NCBI RefSeq assembly: GCF_033807575.1
Contig: NC_084713.1
Location: 16,529,389 to 16,593,388 of the forward strand
Reading direction: 5' to 3'
Length of the DNA stretch: 64,000 nucleotides
DNA from: Cydia pomonella
Taxonomy: Eukaryota > Arthropoda > Insecta > Lepidoptera > Tortricidae
Shown here: piece by piece, positions 24,011 through 34,387 of the stretch
Layout: every line of letters starts with the position of its first letter
How positions within the stretch are numbered: the first letter of the stretch is position 1
Translations under genes and position numbers: made by a program
The notes under the pieces: model-generated
Database searches by the model: none
The model's input: the letters and a program-made list of their open reading frames with translations, nothing else
What the model was told of the DNA's origin: nothing

Positions 24011-24249
24011 TATACACGCATTTACGCACCTATCCTAAATACGCATCTTATACACGCATTTACGCACCTGTCCTATATACGCATCCTATACACACATTCA
24101 CGCACCTATCCTATATACGCATCCTATACACGCATTTACGCACCTATCCTATATACGCATCCTATACACACATTTACGCACCTATCCCATATACGCATCC
24201 TATACATACATTTACGCACCTATCCTATATACGCATCCTATACACGCAT
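24011..24249. repeat. 38-bp minisatellite, about 6.2 units
   Basis: The unit starts TATACACGCATTTACGCACC and continues TATCCTATATACGCATCC. Unit starts fall every 38 bases, at 24,013, 24,051, 24,089, 24,127, 24,165, 24,203 and 24,241. Units differ by single substitutions (CACGCA/CACACA/CATACA, TATCC/TGTCC). The unit itself contains two related halves built on TACGCA. Immediately after it, GTTCCTAAAATA and TATTTTAGGAAC form a 12-bp stem (24,250-24,286). Confidence 0.95.
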
Positions 24250-24286
24250 GTTCCTAAAATATTTCAATACCAAGTATTTTAGGAAC

Positions 24287-24660
24287 GAGTATTTTTTTAC
24301 CTCCGGACTAAAGAACCTGCAATCCGGGAAGTCCGGAAGACAAACGTCTTCCCTAATGAGATCTTGCCATGTTCTCTCCATTATTTTTCCTAGAAAAGGC
24401 AGTCTACATTGACTAAACAAACTAAAGTATCTTATTTTACAATAGCTACTACGAATATACTTTTTACGGAACAAAGATTTTTGTAAGAAAAGTGTGGATG
24501 AGAAGGAGGACATTTTATAACAATAACTTTTGTTTAGATATAACTAGGTAAATTATCACTAATTTGTTATAAATCTTTTAATTATTTATAACTTTATCCT
24601 TAAAGTAAGTTGCAGGACTGGAAAATAATTATAACATCAGTCTGGCGTAGTAGTGGTATA
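24287..24660. other. Gene-free sequence with an unrecognised 91-codon minus frame
   Basis: The minus frame 24,238-24,513 starts with Met-Ser-Ser-Phe-Ser-Ser and runs into the minisatellite. It has no recognised domain, and neither splice signals nor a partner exon are evident, so it is not called as a gene. Confidence 0.35.
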
Positions 24661-24927
24661 AATAAATAAATATTACAGGACATTATTACACAAATTGACT
24701 AAGTCCCGCAGTAAGCTCAATAAGGCTTGTGTTGAGGGTACTTAGACAACGATATATATATAATATATAAATATTTATAAATACTTAAATACATAGAAAA
24801 CACCCATGACTCAGGAACAAATATCGATGCTCATCACACGAATAAATGCCCTTACCAGGATTTGAACCCGGGACCATCGGCTTCATAGGCAGGGTAACTA
24901 CCCACGAAGCCAGACCGGTCGTCAAAA
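24661..24927 (-). mobile_element. SINE-A copy, minus orientation
   Basis: On the minus strand from 24,927 it reads GACGACCGGTCTGGCTTCGT, then GGTTCAAATCCTGG (B box), the standard SINE-A body and the AATGTCCTGTAATATTTATT tail. It is one of the best preserved copies. The small frames that cross it (24,785-25,031) are SINE sequence. Confidence 0.9.
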
Positions 24928-25240
24928 ACCGGGTATTAACCCATTCAGAGCTATTCACGAGTTTCACGACACGTTGTCGTTTTGCCTCTACGAAGCATTT
25001 CCTCTACATACCGGGAAACCTATGTTATTAGCTACGACGTAGTGCAACAACCGTAGCTCAGCAGTGAATGTGTTAAAATGGCAAAATTACAAAAAAGCTT
25101 AAGTAATTTACGTAAGTAAATAATTCCTAACAAAATTAAGGTTATTTTTAAACATTTTAGGTTTCTTTGTGGCTACCTATTCCATTTTAGGTTTATTCAC
25201 GACACATTAACACATGTTACCGGATTAATTTAATCCCTAT

Positions 25241-25335
25241 AGATCGTGTCATTCACAAAGACGCGTGCCTTGACTCGTATTGCTATGTTATTAAAGGTTA
25301 GATTTGACAAATCTGCGCGTCATCGTGGATGACAC
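25241..25335. mobile_element. Element E, copy 2
   Basis: It matches the copy at 13,934-14,030 over AGATCGTGTCATTCAC, GCGTGCCTTGACTCGTA, TTATTAAAGGTTAGATTTGA and GCGCGTCATCGTGGATGACA. An adjacent CTGTCTGTCTGT tract follows at about 25,360. Confidence 0.65.
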
Positions 25336-26698
25336 CAACTATTAAATGCGAAAGTGACTTAGTCTGTCTGTCTGTACACACACGTCTTCACGCTTAAACC
25401 AATGAATCGATTTAGATTAAATTTGGTAGGTATGGAGATAGTCTGAAATAAGATCACCATTCCACGCAAACGAAGGAGGGCAGAAGCTAGTGAGCTATAG
25501 CTCCCAGCTAGCCTACCTATATTCCACATTTTTATTGATACTCATCAATATGCTATTGTGGTCCCCTAAGTAATCAGTATCACTATGTTAATGTAGGTAT
25601 TCATAGCGTTCGGAAGTCGCAATCCGACGCAATCCAGTCGGATCCGGTTCGTGGCAGACCTCAAAATTAAGGCGCCTTATCGGCCGGGGACCCGGGATTT
25701 ATTACGACCCGAAGTAATATCTTAATTACTTGCCTAAGCCTAGGATGAAATGCTTTAGAAAGTATTAGTGAATTGATAAATATAACTTTAAGATAAAAAT
25801 ATAAATGAAAACGGTTCTTTGACTTTAATTTATAACAAATAAAATAATAAAATATTCAAGAATATTCCCACTGATAGTATGTTATTTTAATTAGGAATTG
25901 TTTTCAGCACATTTGACTTTTGATAAATGTACATAATACAACGTTATTTTTTTATATTATTATTACATCAGATTTTGTTATTAATAGCAAACAGAAGTTC
26001 TATTCGAGTTACGAAGAAGATTGTAACATTTTCAAGGAAAACAATATCATAATCAGTCTCATACCATATCAGAGGTCAACTAATGAAAGCCTCACAATAC
26101 CTATTTGTATCGGCTTTACAAACACCGAAGTTAATATCACAGCACAATAGAATAGAATACAATAGGAGTTCGCACCGTTAGGTACGTTAGTTGCACAAGA
26201 TTTATCTGAACTCATTTAGGGGTAAGTTACTGCTCGTCCTGCTGTCGCTACCACGTGGCCAGTGGGCCGGTAAAATGGCACTTCAGCGTGGAATGTGATG
26301 GATTTTTGGGGTGATAAAAGTACGGGCGGCCGCGAAAGTTGTTGGAGACTTTATAGCTATAACTTTAGGACAAAATATAAAGTTAAACTATTAAGTAAAA
26401 CGTGTACAGAAGCTTCCAATTTTTATTACAAAATTTCCCGTAAAATGTACCCTCAACCAGTCGTGCACTGTCTTCTTTTAAAAAATCCTATTATAGCGAT
26501 CTTGAATGCCTGGCGATATATGCTGCACATTGGTTTTGGAAAGCTCGAAAGAGCCAATTGGGTGTTTAACAGCCACTGACGACAGTCCATCAATTATAGT
26601 ATATATTGTGAGTTCTGTTTGATATTAAATAAATCCTGCAATTTTTGGAATTTACTACTTTTTATTAAATCAATGACATATCAACTATATTTTTCGAT
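25336..26698. other. Gene-free sequence
   Basis: A GC-richer patch at about 25,610-25,720 (GTCGGATCCGGTTCGTGGC, GGCCGGGGACCCGGGAT) has no assignment. Open frames at 25,920-26,150 and 26,295-26,579 carry no domain I recognise. The second could be upstream debris of the retroelement remnant that follows, but that is speculation. Confidence 0.35.
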
Positions 26699-26875
26699 TT
26701 TTTGGGCGAATTGGGGCAGCGTTTAAGGGAGAAGGGTCATGACCCTTGTTCCGGGTCTTTCCTGATGCAGAGGCTCTCTATCGCGATCCAGCGTGGCAAT
26801 GCGACGAGCGTGATGGGCACCTTTGCATCCGGAAGGGCGCGGGGCGAGTTGTTTGACTGTTTTGTTCTCGTGTAA
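26699..26875 (+). pseudogene. Probable retroelement ORF, C-terminal 58 residues
   Basis: An open stretch without ATG reads FLGELGQRLREKGHDP, then SFLMQRLSIAIQRGNATSV and MGTF, ending at TAA. I associate the motif QRLSIAIQRGNA, followed by a small Gly-Thr turn, with the conserved C-terminus of a multicopy retrotransposon-encoded protein in moths. I cannot name the clade. The upstream part is not recognisable, so this is a 5'-truncated remnant. The 58 codons without a stop, in GC-richer sequence than the flanks, support former coding. Confidence 0.45.
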
Positions 26876-27719
26876 TTTCTTTATAATTTGTGAGTTTTGT
26901 TTAGTTTTAGTTAATAGTAATATAATTTTTATTATTAATATTCAACATAATGCCCATACAACTTTAAGTAAGTACATATGATATCTTATGACAAGCGTCA
27001 CATAGGTAGTGTGCAACAACGCACAACGATGCCGAAATATAGCCGAGTCTTAAGTTATCGTGCGTCTCGCTCGCGCCAATACATTATATGGACAAGTACG
27101 AGCGAAATACACGATAATTAAATGACATGTTTCAAATATCATTCTGATATCAGTGTACGTTCGAATGGGCCTGTATGCACAGTAAGCTAAATAATTTTCT
27201 TAATATTAATTATAAAAGAAACACCCACTCATAACTAACACAAAAGAACCGCCGAGCATCGGAAAGTTTAGCGCACATCGCCAGCGGCATTTTATCCCTC
27301 ACGTCCTAACCACGTGTGCCGTGCAGTCTTTATTAGAACTCTCAACAAATAGCTCGGTTTCGTCTGCCGACGCTTATGACGTGCATATGACACCCTTTGT
27401 TCTTCTAGTCTTTGCTCGGCTTAATTTAAATTAAGTCAGGAAATGTTGGGTTTTGTCGCTGTTTACTTGGCGCGCGATTGTTTTCTGTTTTGGGGGATAA
27501 ATCTTTATTTAGCGGGTTGGGTTGTTAAAATGAGTAGAATAGAAATAGGGATTGTCTTACGTTTATATATTACAGTCTTTTAAAATTTATTATTATATTG
27601 CTAGCAGGAATATATTTTATTAAAATATCTTAGGACAGAAAAAATCAAAATAAAAAGTCAGCTATTGTCGCAAAAAAATACAGCAACGAATAAACAAAAA
27701 CTTAGGTACTTACACAGAT
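26876..27719. other. Gene-free sequence
   Basis: I see no gene. A moderately GC-rich stretch at about 27,240-27,480 has features such as CACGTGTGCCGTGCAG and TTGGCGCGCGATTG. Regulatory function is possible but unsupported. Confidence 0.35.
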
Positions 27720-27945
27720 AATGTGTGATTGCGGAGAGCCAGTGCAATCCACATGCACCATATCATCTACGACTGCCAAAGAGAAAATACCCTGAAGATA
27801 CTCTGGACTTGCTCCTCCCTGATGAAAATGCAGCCCGATGGGTGAAGGAACTAGATGTAAAATTATAGTAGTTAAAGTTTCACTAATACTGTAAGCGACC
27901 TTGATAAATATCTAGCCATACGATTAAATAAATAAACGCAGATAA
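27720..27945 (+). pseudogene. LINE RNase H-side C-terminal remnant
   Basis: In shifting frames the segment reads CDCGEPVQS, then a His-Ile-Ile-Tyr-Asp-Cys zinc-knuckle-like motif, then a short KYPEDTLDLLLPDENAARWV-like stretch and KELDVKL with a stop. This Cys..Cys..His..Cys tail is what ends many I/R1/Jockey-type LINE polyproteins. At least two frameshifts are present. A 3' end with ATACGATTAAATAAATAAA follows. Confidence 0.6.
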
Positions 27946-27949
27946 ATCT

Positions 27950-28130
27950 AAGTGCAAACGGGCACTTACCAAAACATCAAGTGCACACGCAAGGAAGTCG
28001 TTATCGCGAGCGTTTGTCGTCCGGCGGCCATTTTGTTAACATCCCGCAATCCGCAAAATGGCGTCTTTGTCCGCGAAACGAGTGCCATTCGCGGCATCCA
28101 CGTTATGATGCCTGACTATTCCTTTCAGCT
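27950..28130. promoter_or_regulatory. GC-richer patch with inverted GCCATTTTG sites
   Basis: GGCGGCCATTTTG at 28,023-28,035 and CAAAATGGCG at 28,054-28,063 are inverted copies of a GCCATTTTG core, which matches the known Pho/YY1 binding core. TTATCGCGAGCG lies just upstream. The patch is CpG-rich in an AT-rich area. A 67-codon frame crosses it but lacks a domain. A regulatory role is inference only; chance or a repeat remnant is possible. Confidence 0.25.
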
Positions 28131-28770
28131 CAAATTGAACGAAAACTTGATATGAGACGAAAGTGAATTCCTTGCTCGTGATGTTTTGTGGAGGAATGCC
28201 GGCATTAGGAGTTTCTGCGATTTGTATTTCGTACTAAAGTAGCTTATCTACTTACAGTAAATTGTGTTCGTAAAATAAAATAAATTGTATTTCAGACTTA
28301 GGCATAAGAGGATTTGTGTGTTGCGGGCCGAAATGTTAGACATGGCCAATTTTTGGCCATCAAATTTTCATCAACAGTTCCTAACTTATGTTTAATTAAT
28401 CAGTCGTTATAAATTTCTAGCCCTTATCTAAATCAAAATGCATTAAAGCAAGTACTCAGGTATACTCGTATGTACAATTATATTGGTGCGTGCAATACTT
28501 AATTTGATTCGCGAGAACAAGACTCTTACGTCAAAATTTACTTTACCCATGTGTTCGTAGCTCGAGTCTCATAGCACTCATAGCCGCGTCTACGACGTAG
28601 CAAATTCATTGTATTCTTCTTTTATACCAGGCTGCACCGTTTGGTAAATTAATACACTTTCTTGGAGTATGTTATATAACTTCTACTACTTGAATACATA
28701 CGTATGTAGGTATATTTTGTAACTTTTATATAGTTGGTATAATAAAATGTTTGTTTGGTTTGTATATACA
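28131..28770. other. Gene-free sequence
   Basis: Nothing assignable is seen here. Confidence 0.4.
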
Positions 28771-28922
28771 CAGTAGCGGATTTGCCCTAAGGCTTGAGTA
28801 GGCCCGGGCCTAGGGCGGCTAGATATTATGGACGGCAGTCTATATAGAAAGGTACTGAGAAAAGGGTGGCTAGTACCTACTTCATATGGGGCCTAGGGCC
28901 TAAGGCTGCAAATCCACCACTG
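28771..28922. mobile_element. hAT-like MITE
   Basis: CAGTAGCGGATTTGC at the left and GCAAATCCACCACTG at the right are terminal inverted repeats with mismatches. The interior holds inverted GGGCCTAGGGC-type segments. CAGxxGCGGATTT ends are typical of short hAT-type elements. An 8-bp target duplication is not convincing. Confidence 0.65.
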
Positions 28923-28974
28923 TAACGCGTCGTGTACCTTGTATATGAAATTTGTTCTAAGATTGAGTAATATG

Positions 28975-29085
28975 AAAGAATTCCTGACATCTTAGCTGTA
29001 TGTATGAAGGAAATTGAACGAGCGACCGAAGCGAAGCAAAGTTGTTACATTCAACTTGGAACACACGGCTGGCTAGGGGCACGTC
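28975..29085. repeat. Dispersed repeat fragment with GCGACCGAAGCGAAGC motif
   Basis: TGAAGGAAATTGAACGAGCG, followed by ACCGAAGCGAAGC, is a phrase I recognise from many lepidopteran intergenic regions. The boundaries and class are undefined. Confidence 0.4.
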
Positions 29086-29304
29086 CCGGCATTTCGATGT
29101 TTTTAAACTGAACTATCAGTAAATAGTTTGATGGGCAATAACTTAAGTAAATTTGTTCAAAATTAAATGAAATTGGGTAAACGTGTAGTTGAGGGCATTA
29201 TACATTAATCATTAGATTATGAGCAGGCTCACAGCGCCTTATAATTTCAGTTCAATTTGATACTCCCTCACAAAACAAAACTTCACGCCACTACCAACTT
29301 AGAG

Positions 29305-29640
29305 TCCAAGTTCCCAGGCAAGCTCGGTCGAATTTCACCTTCCCATGCAAACGGAGTTTCGTTCTCATTTTAAACCTTGCACATACATTGACATGAGGTA
29401 TATCTAATCCGGTAATCAGTTTATATAGCTCCAGTTTGTAAAACAAACGAAATAGAGCAAAAACAAGTTTTGTATGAAAAACTTTAATTCGCTGTATTTT
29501 TAAAGAAGCTACATAGACAATTACAGGACTAGATATACCTTATCCTATTGTAAGTGCAAAGTTTCAGAGCAATCTAGCTAGTCGTTTTAAAATAAGAATG
29601 CAACTACGTTTGCATGGAAAACCGAGCTTGCTAGGGACCC
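29305..29640. mobile_element. Element G, copy 1 (uninterrupted)
   Basis: About 335 bp from CCCAGGCAAGCTCGGTCGAA to ACCGAGCTTGCTAGGGACCC. The ends are inverted repeats (GCAAGCTCGGT and ACCGAGCTTGC). The interior contains TTGCACATACATTGACATG, AATAGAGCAAAAACAAG and TTTCAGAGCAATCTA. A second copy at 54,904-55,691 matches end to end except for a large insertion. It is non-coding and non-autonomous. Confidence 0.75.
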
Positions 29641-29779
29641 TTAAGACTGAAGAAAACCTTATCACTGAGAATTAGCCCCCACGTGGAACAAACACCCCCG
29701 CTGCGGACTATAGATAATAGGTAACTGTATCTGATACGGCTCCTAGGGAGGCTTATACGACCCCATTTGCGTTCCGCTG

Positions 29780-30180
29780 GTGCGCCAGAGAGGAGATGAG
29801 AGCGTTAGGTTTGAAAAATCTGTCAAATGGTAAATGTTACTATTGTTACATGAAACCTCAAAATATTAGAAATTTACCCGTCATATATTTAAGTATGGTT
29901 TATATTCATCAAGTTGTATACAAATTTGAATATTCAGGGAGGAAAATGGGGACTACGTTTGTATGGAAAAAGCGATTGTCTCCTTTCATCTTAAGAGGGT
30001 ATACGACTTACTTGTCCATACAAAAAGAGAAAATGTGTTTGACTTCTAAATATTTGCCATTCTCCATGATTTTTTATTATGTTATTAACATTAACACAAT
30101 TAAAAAGTTGGTTTATAGGTTTTCCATTTTTTCACAATTGGGAATAAAAAACAATATTTTTGTAAAGCGAAACCTATGAA
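29780..30180 (+). repeat. Element H copy with a repeat-derived 127-codon open frame
   Basis: GGGAGGAAAATGGGGACTAC, then a TTTGTATGGAAAAAGCG stretch, matches the fragments at 3990 and (inverted) 32,868. The 127-codon frame that spans it (29,796-30,179) has no recognisable domain and includes repeat sequence, so I do not treat it as a gene. AAGCGAAACCTATGAACCC and AAGCGAAACCTATAATCCTA after it show a further short internal duplication at about 30,165-30,270. Confidence 0.5.
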
Positions 30181-31832
30181 CCCAGAATATATTATTCTGA
30201 AGCGATATACCTACAACAAAACAAAACATAAAATAATATATTTCTTTTAAAGCGAAACCTATAATCCTAGAACATATTATGCTGAAGCGATCGACATCAA
30301 ACTCAAAGTGATTTGTTTAAGATTTAGTTAGTGGATAACGGTTTCTCCCGAAATGGAATTTCATAGAAAAATTATCGTTACTTCGTTACATTCAAAAAGC
30401 TATTCTTCCCTTTTAAGCTAGCAGAGATTAGATACTTTTGTCGCATAGTCTGATATGCTCCTTTTGATGCTGACAGTACTCTCTCGTTTGATCTCTCGCC
30501 GCGCTCCGCTAACTACTTGCGGCGCGTAGGCGCAAGATAATGCCAGGATTTCAGGGTTTAGCGTGTGCGCCGATCATTCACTCACGTCTGACGGCGTTAC
30601 TGTAACTGTAATGCTTGCAAACATCACTCATACCTAATTGTGGGCACAACTGTAGCAGCACTGTAACTTTGAGCGATTTGTGTTATTGCTGGTAGTACAA
30701 AAAACTGCCCCAAGATTTGGTAATTCATTTTGGGTCGTTCTACTTTTTACTGCAGGTTTTTGTGTCCCCAGAAGAAAGTATTTGATTTTTATATTTATAA
30801 ATTATATATTTTTTAAATTTTATATGAAGATAAAGCACATTTTAATGCCGCACTAACGATACCTTGTAACTAAAGTAAAAATATTGGAACTATTTTTGTA
30901 TATTATTTTATAAGTAACAAAGTTGTCATTATGAGTAAAGCCGCAGGGACGGTAACATAGTTGTATGATTGCATACTCCAGGCTATAAATTAAAAAAAAA
31001 AAAAACAAATATTGAGGCCTATTCTATGCATATAAATTTTTAGTAGCTAGTGTAAGTTAAAACGCATTACGAATATTAAAAATTCAAGATTCTTTGAACT
31101 CGCATACGCCTGCATTAAATATTAAAATGACCCTTTTATTCTGAAACTTCAAAGCTACCCAATACACAATGTTAATTTAATTCACGTTAGATGAATCAAT
31201 TTATACCTTTGATGAAAGTTTTGTCTGGTTACTCTAGGTACGTGACAGTGTGAACGTGCCATAAGTATGGCCGGGGTTACGGGCAGCGCGCTAAACCGCG
31301 CTAACAGCTGGTCGCCATAAAGAGGATCCCTCCTTCATTGTTCTTTATGCGTCTGCCGACACGCAATATTGTTAATGTCTCTTTACTCCGTCTGTGTCTC
31401 CGGCCTGGAAATTTAGGAAAAGGCTCTATTTCACATACAAATATCTGAAGACAAAAGGCGCTATTTTCGGTACGGTGTAGCGACTAAATAGCGAGACAGC
31501 TAAAAGAATCAGCTAAAAACCAAAGCCTATCGGACATTCATGGCGTTGAACCATCGCTAGAGCGGGTCGATAGAAACGCTCCATTATACTCGTAGTTACT
31601 CGTATTAATTAGGATTCAATTATCTTTACCAAATGAACTAAATACCAACTACGAGTATCACGACGTTGCCAGTCTAATTTCTAGTACAATTCAATAGTTA
31701 TTAGGACAAATACTTATAATTTGACTTTGCTTGGAAACACAACGCATCAAACCAAATACTTACAGGTACCAAGATTGTGACAAGAAATAAATGTAAACAT
31801 TTCTGCGTCTGCTACTAGTTTTAGTTCATGTA
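30181..31832. other. Gene-free sequence
   Basis: I see no gene. Two GC-richer patches (about 30,480-30,600 and 31,260-31,410) stand out but carry no motif that lets me assign a function. Confidence 0.35.
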
Positions 31833-32052
31833 ATATACGCAGTTTAGCAAAAAGAATCAGACAACATTATAAACGACAAAATTCGTCAAACCAATTATTC
31901 ATTCGCGGGGCGTCGTGCAAATGAAATAGAGACAGACAGAGAATAGACGCAGTTTAGCAAAAAGAATCAGACAACATTATAAACGACAAAATTCGTCTAA
32001 CCAATTATTCATTCGCGGGGCGTGATGCAAATGAAATAGAGTCAGTCAGAGC
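31833..32052. repeat. 110-bp tandem duplication
   Basis: The block 31,833-31,942 is followed directly by a second copy, 31,943-32,052, with about six substitutions. It contains ACGCAGTTTAGCAAAAAGAA, CAGACAACATTATAAACGAC and TTATTCATTCGCGGGGCGT. The exact junction and high identity indicate one recent tandem duplication. Confidence 0.9.
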
Positions 32053-32173
32053 AAGCTAAATTGACAGCGATTTTGGTAGTCCAGGCGGTGCAAGTGTTAT
32101 TTTGAACTTCTAATTTCTATGAAATTCTGACGTTTACTGTCTGGGCTACCAAAATACCTGTCAACTTAGCTTG
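32053..32173. mobile_element. 121-bp MITE
   Basis: AAGCTAAATTGACAGCGATT and TTTGGTAGTCCAG at the left mirror CTGGGCTACCAAAATACCTG and TCAACTTAGCTT at the right. Terminal arms of about 35 bp with few mismatches occupy over half the element. It starts exactly where the 110-bp tandem duplication ends. Confidence 0.75.
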
Positions 32174-32455
32174 GTATTATTCTAGACATATAAGTACACT
32201 GTATTCTTGTTCACATACTCACACCAAATCATTTAAAATATATTGCGTATAACCAAATTCTACAGCAGCTAAAGTTGTAAAAGTACACCCATTGCAAAGT
32301 AAAACATGCAATTCGTTTTTATTCGAAGACAATCGAAGACATAGACCAAATTTAGCCTTCCGCACAATCTCGCCTGCCATTGTCTACCGTCGCATGCTAC
32401 TCGCAGATCTAGATCCACAGATAGCCGCGCGGTAGCTGCAGAACAGAATTTTATG

Positions 32456-32715
32456 CAGGGTGTTTATTTAGTTACCTAAAATAATTTACGGGCTGTATAT
32501 ATATAGGTCATATTGAGCAACTTTTACTAAGAGACTAATCCCGAAATCGCGAAAAAAAATTACTCTCCCATAGAAAATGTCAAGGTCAAGTCAAAATGTA
32601 TGAAGCAGCCAATATTTTTTTCGCGAATTCGGGGTTGGTCTCATAGTAAAACTTGCTCAGTATGACTTATATATTCCCCTGTAAATTATTGCAGGCGACT
32701 AAATAAACAGCCCTG
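32456..32715. mobile_element. 260-bp fold-back MITE
   Basis: CAGGGTGTTTATTTAGTTAC at the left and the inverse of GACTAAATAAACAGCCCTG at the right. Pairing continues inward for about 100 bp per arm (ATTTACGGG / CCTGTAAAT, GAGCAACTTTTACTAAGAGA and its inverse), so nearly the whole unit would fold into a hairpin. Confidence 0.8.
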
Positions 32716-32732
32716 TATTTAATACCTAGAGA

Positions 32733-32861
32733 CTATACTTGCCGCAAAACTAAGTGACGAGTCAAGTCATAAAGCCATCTCTTTCACTCTTGTTCGCTCT
32801 TAACAAGGGTAAAGGATAGCATTATGATCTCAGTCGCTAATTAGTTTTGCGGCAAGTATAG
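32733..32861. mobile_element. 129-bp MITE with 21-bp perfect ends
   Basis: CTATACTTGCCGCAAAACTA plus one base at the left is exactly inverted at the right end (TAGTTTTGCGGCAAGTATAG). The interior is non-coding. It lies 17 bp from the previous MITE, in a run of four repeat elements. Confidence 0.85.
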
Positions 32862-32867
32862 AGAGGA

Positions 32868-32925
32868 AAGGGTACAACCACTTCTCCATACAAACGTAGT
32901 CCCCATTTTCCTCTCTGGATAGACA
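32868..32925 (-). repeat. Element H fragment, inverted
   Basis: CATACAAACGTAGTCCCCAT followed by TTTCCTCTCT is the reverse complement of the core at 29,933 and 3990. A 30-bp near-perfect palindrome (GGAGCATTAGTTAATATTAA, then CTAACGCTCC) follows at 32,983-33,012. Confidence 0.65.
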
Positions 32926-33015
32926 TCATGCGAAATATTTTTACAAATTTTAATACGAGTATATATTGAAAAGTCAAACGATGGAGCATTAGTTAATATT
33001 AACTAACGCTCCTTC

Positions 33016-33148
33016 GTTTTTTTTTATACTACGTCAGTGGCAAACAAGCGTACGTCCCGCCTGATGGTAAGCAGCCTATGTACGACTGCGACTCCTGGGG
33101 AGTTACATGCGCGTTTCCGACCCTAAACCCGCCCCGCCTCGTTGAGAC
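33016..33148 (+). mobile_element. SINE-B copy
   Basis: The same order as the 16,333 copy: T-run, ACTACGTCAGTGGCAAAC, CGCCTGATGGTAAGCAGC, GGAGTTACATGCGCGTTTC, CTAAACCCGCCCCGCC. A short internal deletion removes part of the segment between GTAAGCAG and CCTATGTACG. Confidence 0.75.
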
Positions 33149-34387
33149 TTTTTTTTTATTAAATTAGGAGCGATAAACATAATATATATAAAATCACTTT
33201 AGACGTGTACCTAGTCTCATCCGCTCCTATTGATGTTGACTGTACACGGCCCGCTAACTATTCCACTGAAACAATTGATTAATTCATTCCTAATTACCTC
33301 TTTGACTGTCCCGATCCCGTCAAAGTGTACGCGGCACATGCACGGTTTAAAGGGATAAAGGTGCTATTAGTATTGGGTACGTTTAATACTCGTATCTATT
33401 CTACTCATCGACTGTAATGAATTAAGATTTCTTATACCAAACTATAATTGCGTATTTCTCATGTATGGATTTCCACTTAACTATAAGATTTCATTTCGAT
33501 ACGCTGTGGTCAACTGTAATAGTACATTACAATACAAGTGCGAAAAATAGGAAATTCGAAACAAGTGGCGATAAATCGACACGTAACTATTAAAAATTTG
33601 TTACATTTTTTGCGCAAATGAAATAATATCCGTGAACTTGGGCACGAATAACAGCATTTTAGATGCCATTTTTATGACAGTTTACGGTATATGGTTTACG
33701 GCTTGTTAATGCATAGTTAGTTCGTATATAAACGACCGTACTCGTATTGTTATATAATCACCAAGTTACAATGAAAATACACCTTCAATAATTACAAAAT
33801 AAAATAGCAGAGACGTGTTTGGTGCGTAGCGATTAAAAGGTTAATTAACAATTGTGTCGAAAACGAATATTCAGAAATTAATAACAGCAGACAGATTTCG
33901 TAGTAATTATCCGATACCTGATGAGGCATGTGAGCTTCTGATTCCGAGGTAATTTTAATTTCAATGCGTTTTTTAATGCGTTTTTAAATGAATTCACTAT
34001 GTAATTTTAACTTAAAAGTACCTACCTACCGGAACATTTAAATGCTTTTTTTATCGTAAATTGAAATAATCCTCAGAATACAATGGCATAAGTACATGCA
34101 TGAAAAATATTTAATAATTTTTCTTCAAAAAACACGTTCAACAACACGAAAATAATCCAAAAATGTGAAATCTGCAATTTTTGTAGCATTTTTCTGAATA
34201 CGAGTAAGTATAATCGAGTTTTTAAACGTAAACTTTCAACATATTTATTATTGCTCTAAAATAAAATATCAAATACTTTTATTAAGTATATTCCTTATAT
34301 TAAAACGGGGAAAAACAATTATAACAACTATACACTTAAACGCATTTTTAAGGCATAAATAACAGAAAACTTATTTGTCTGCTACTG
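33149..34387. other. Gene-free sequence
   Basis: I see no gene in this AT-rich stretch before the LINE remnant. Any upstream LINE body is not recognisable, consistent with 5' truncation near 34,388. Confidence 0.4.

Noticed and set aside
24011..24249. Regular repeats considered as a CRISPR array
   Set aside because: Units are contiguous 38-bp tandem copies without unique spacers, in a eukaryotic genome.
29796..30179. 127-codon plus-strand open frame
   Set aside because: It overlaps element H, which recurs at 3990 and 32,868, and has no domain.
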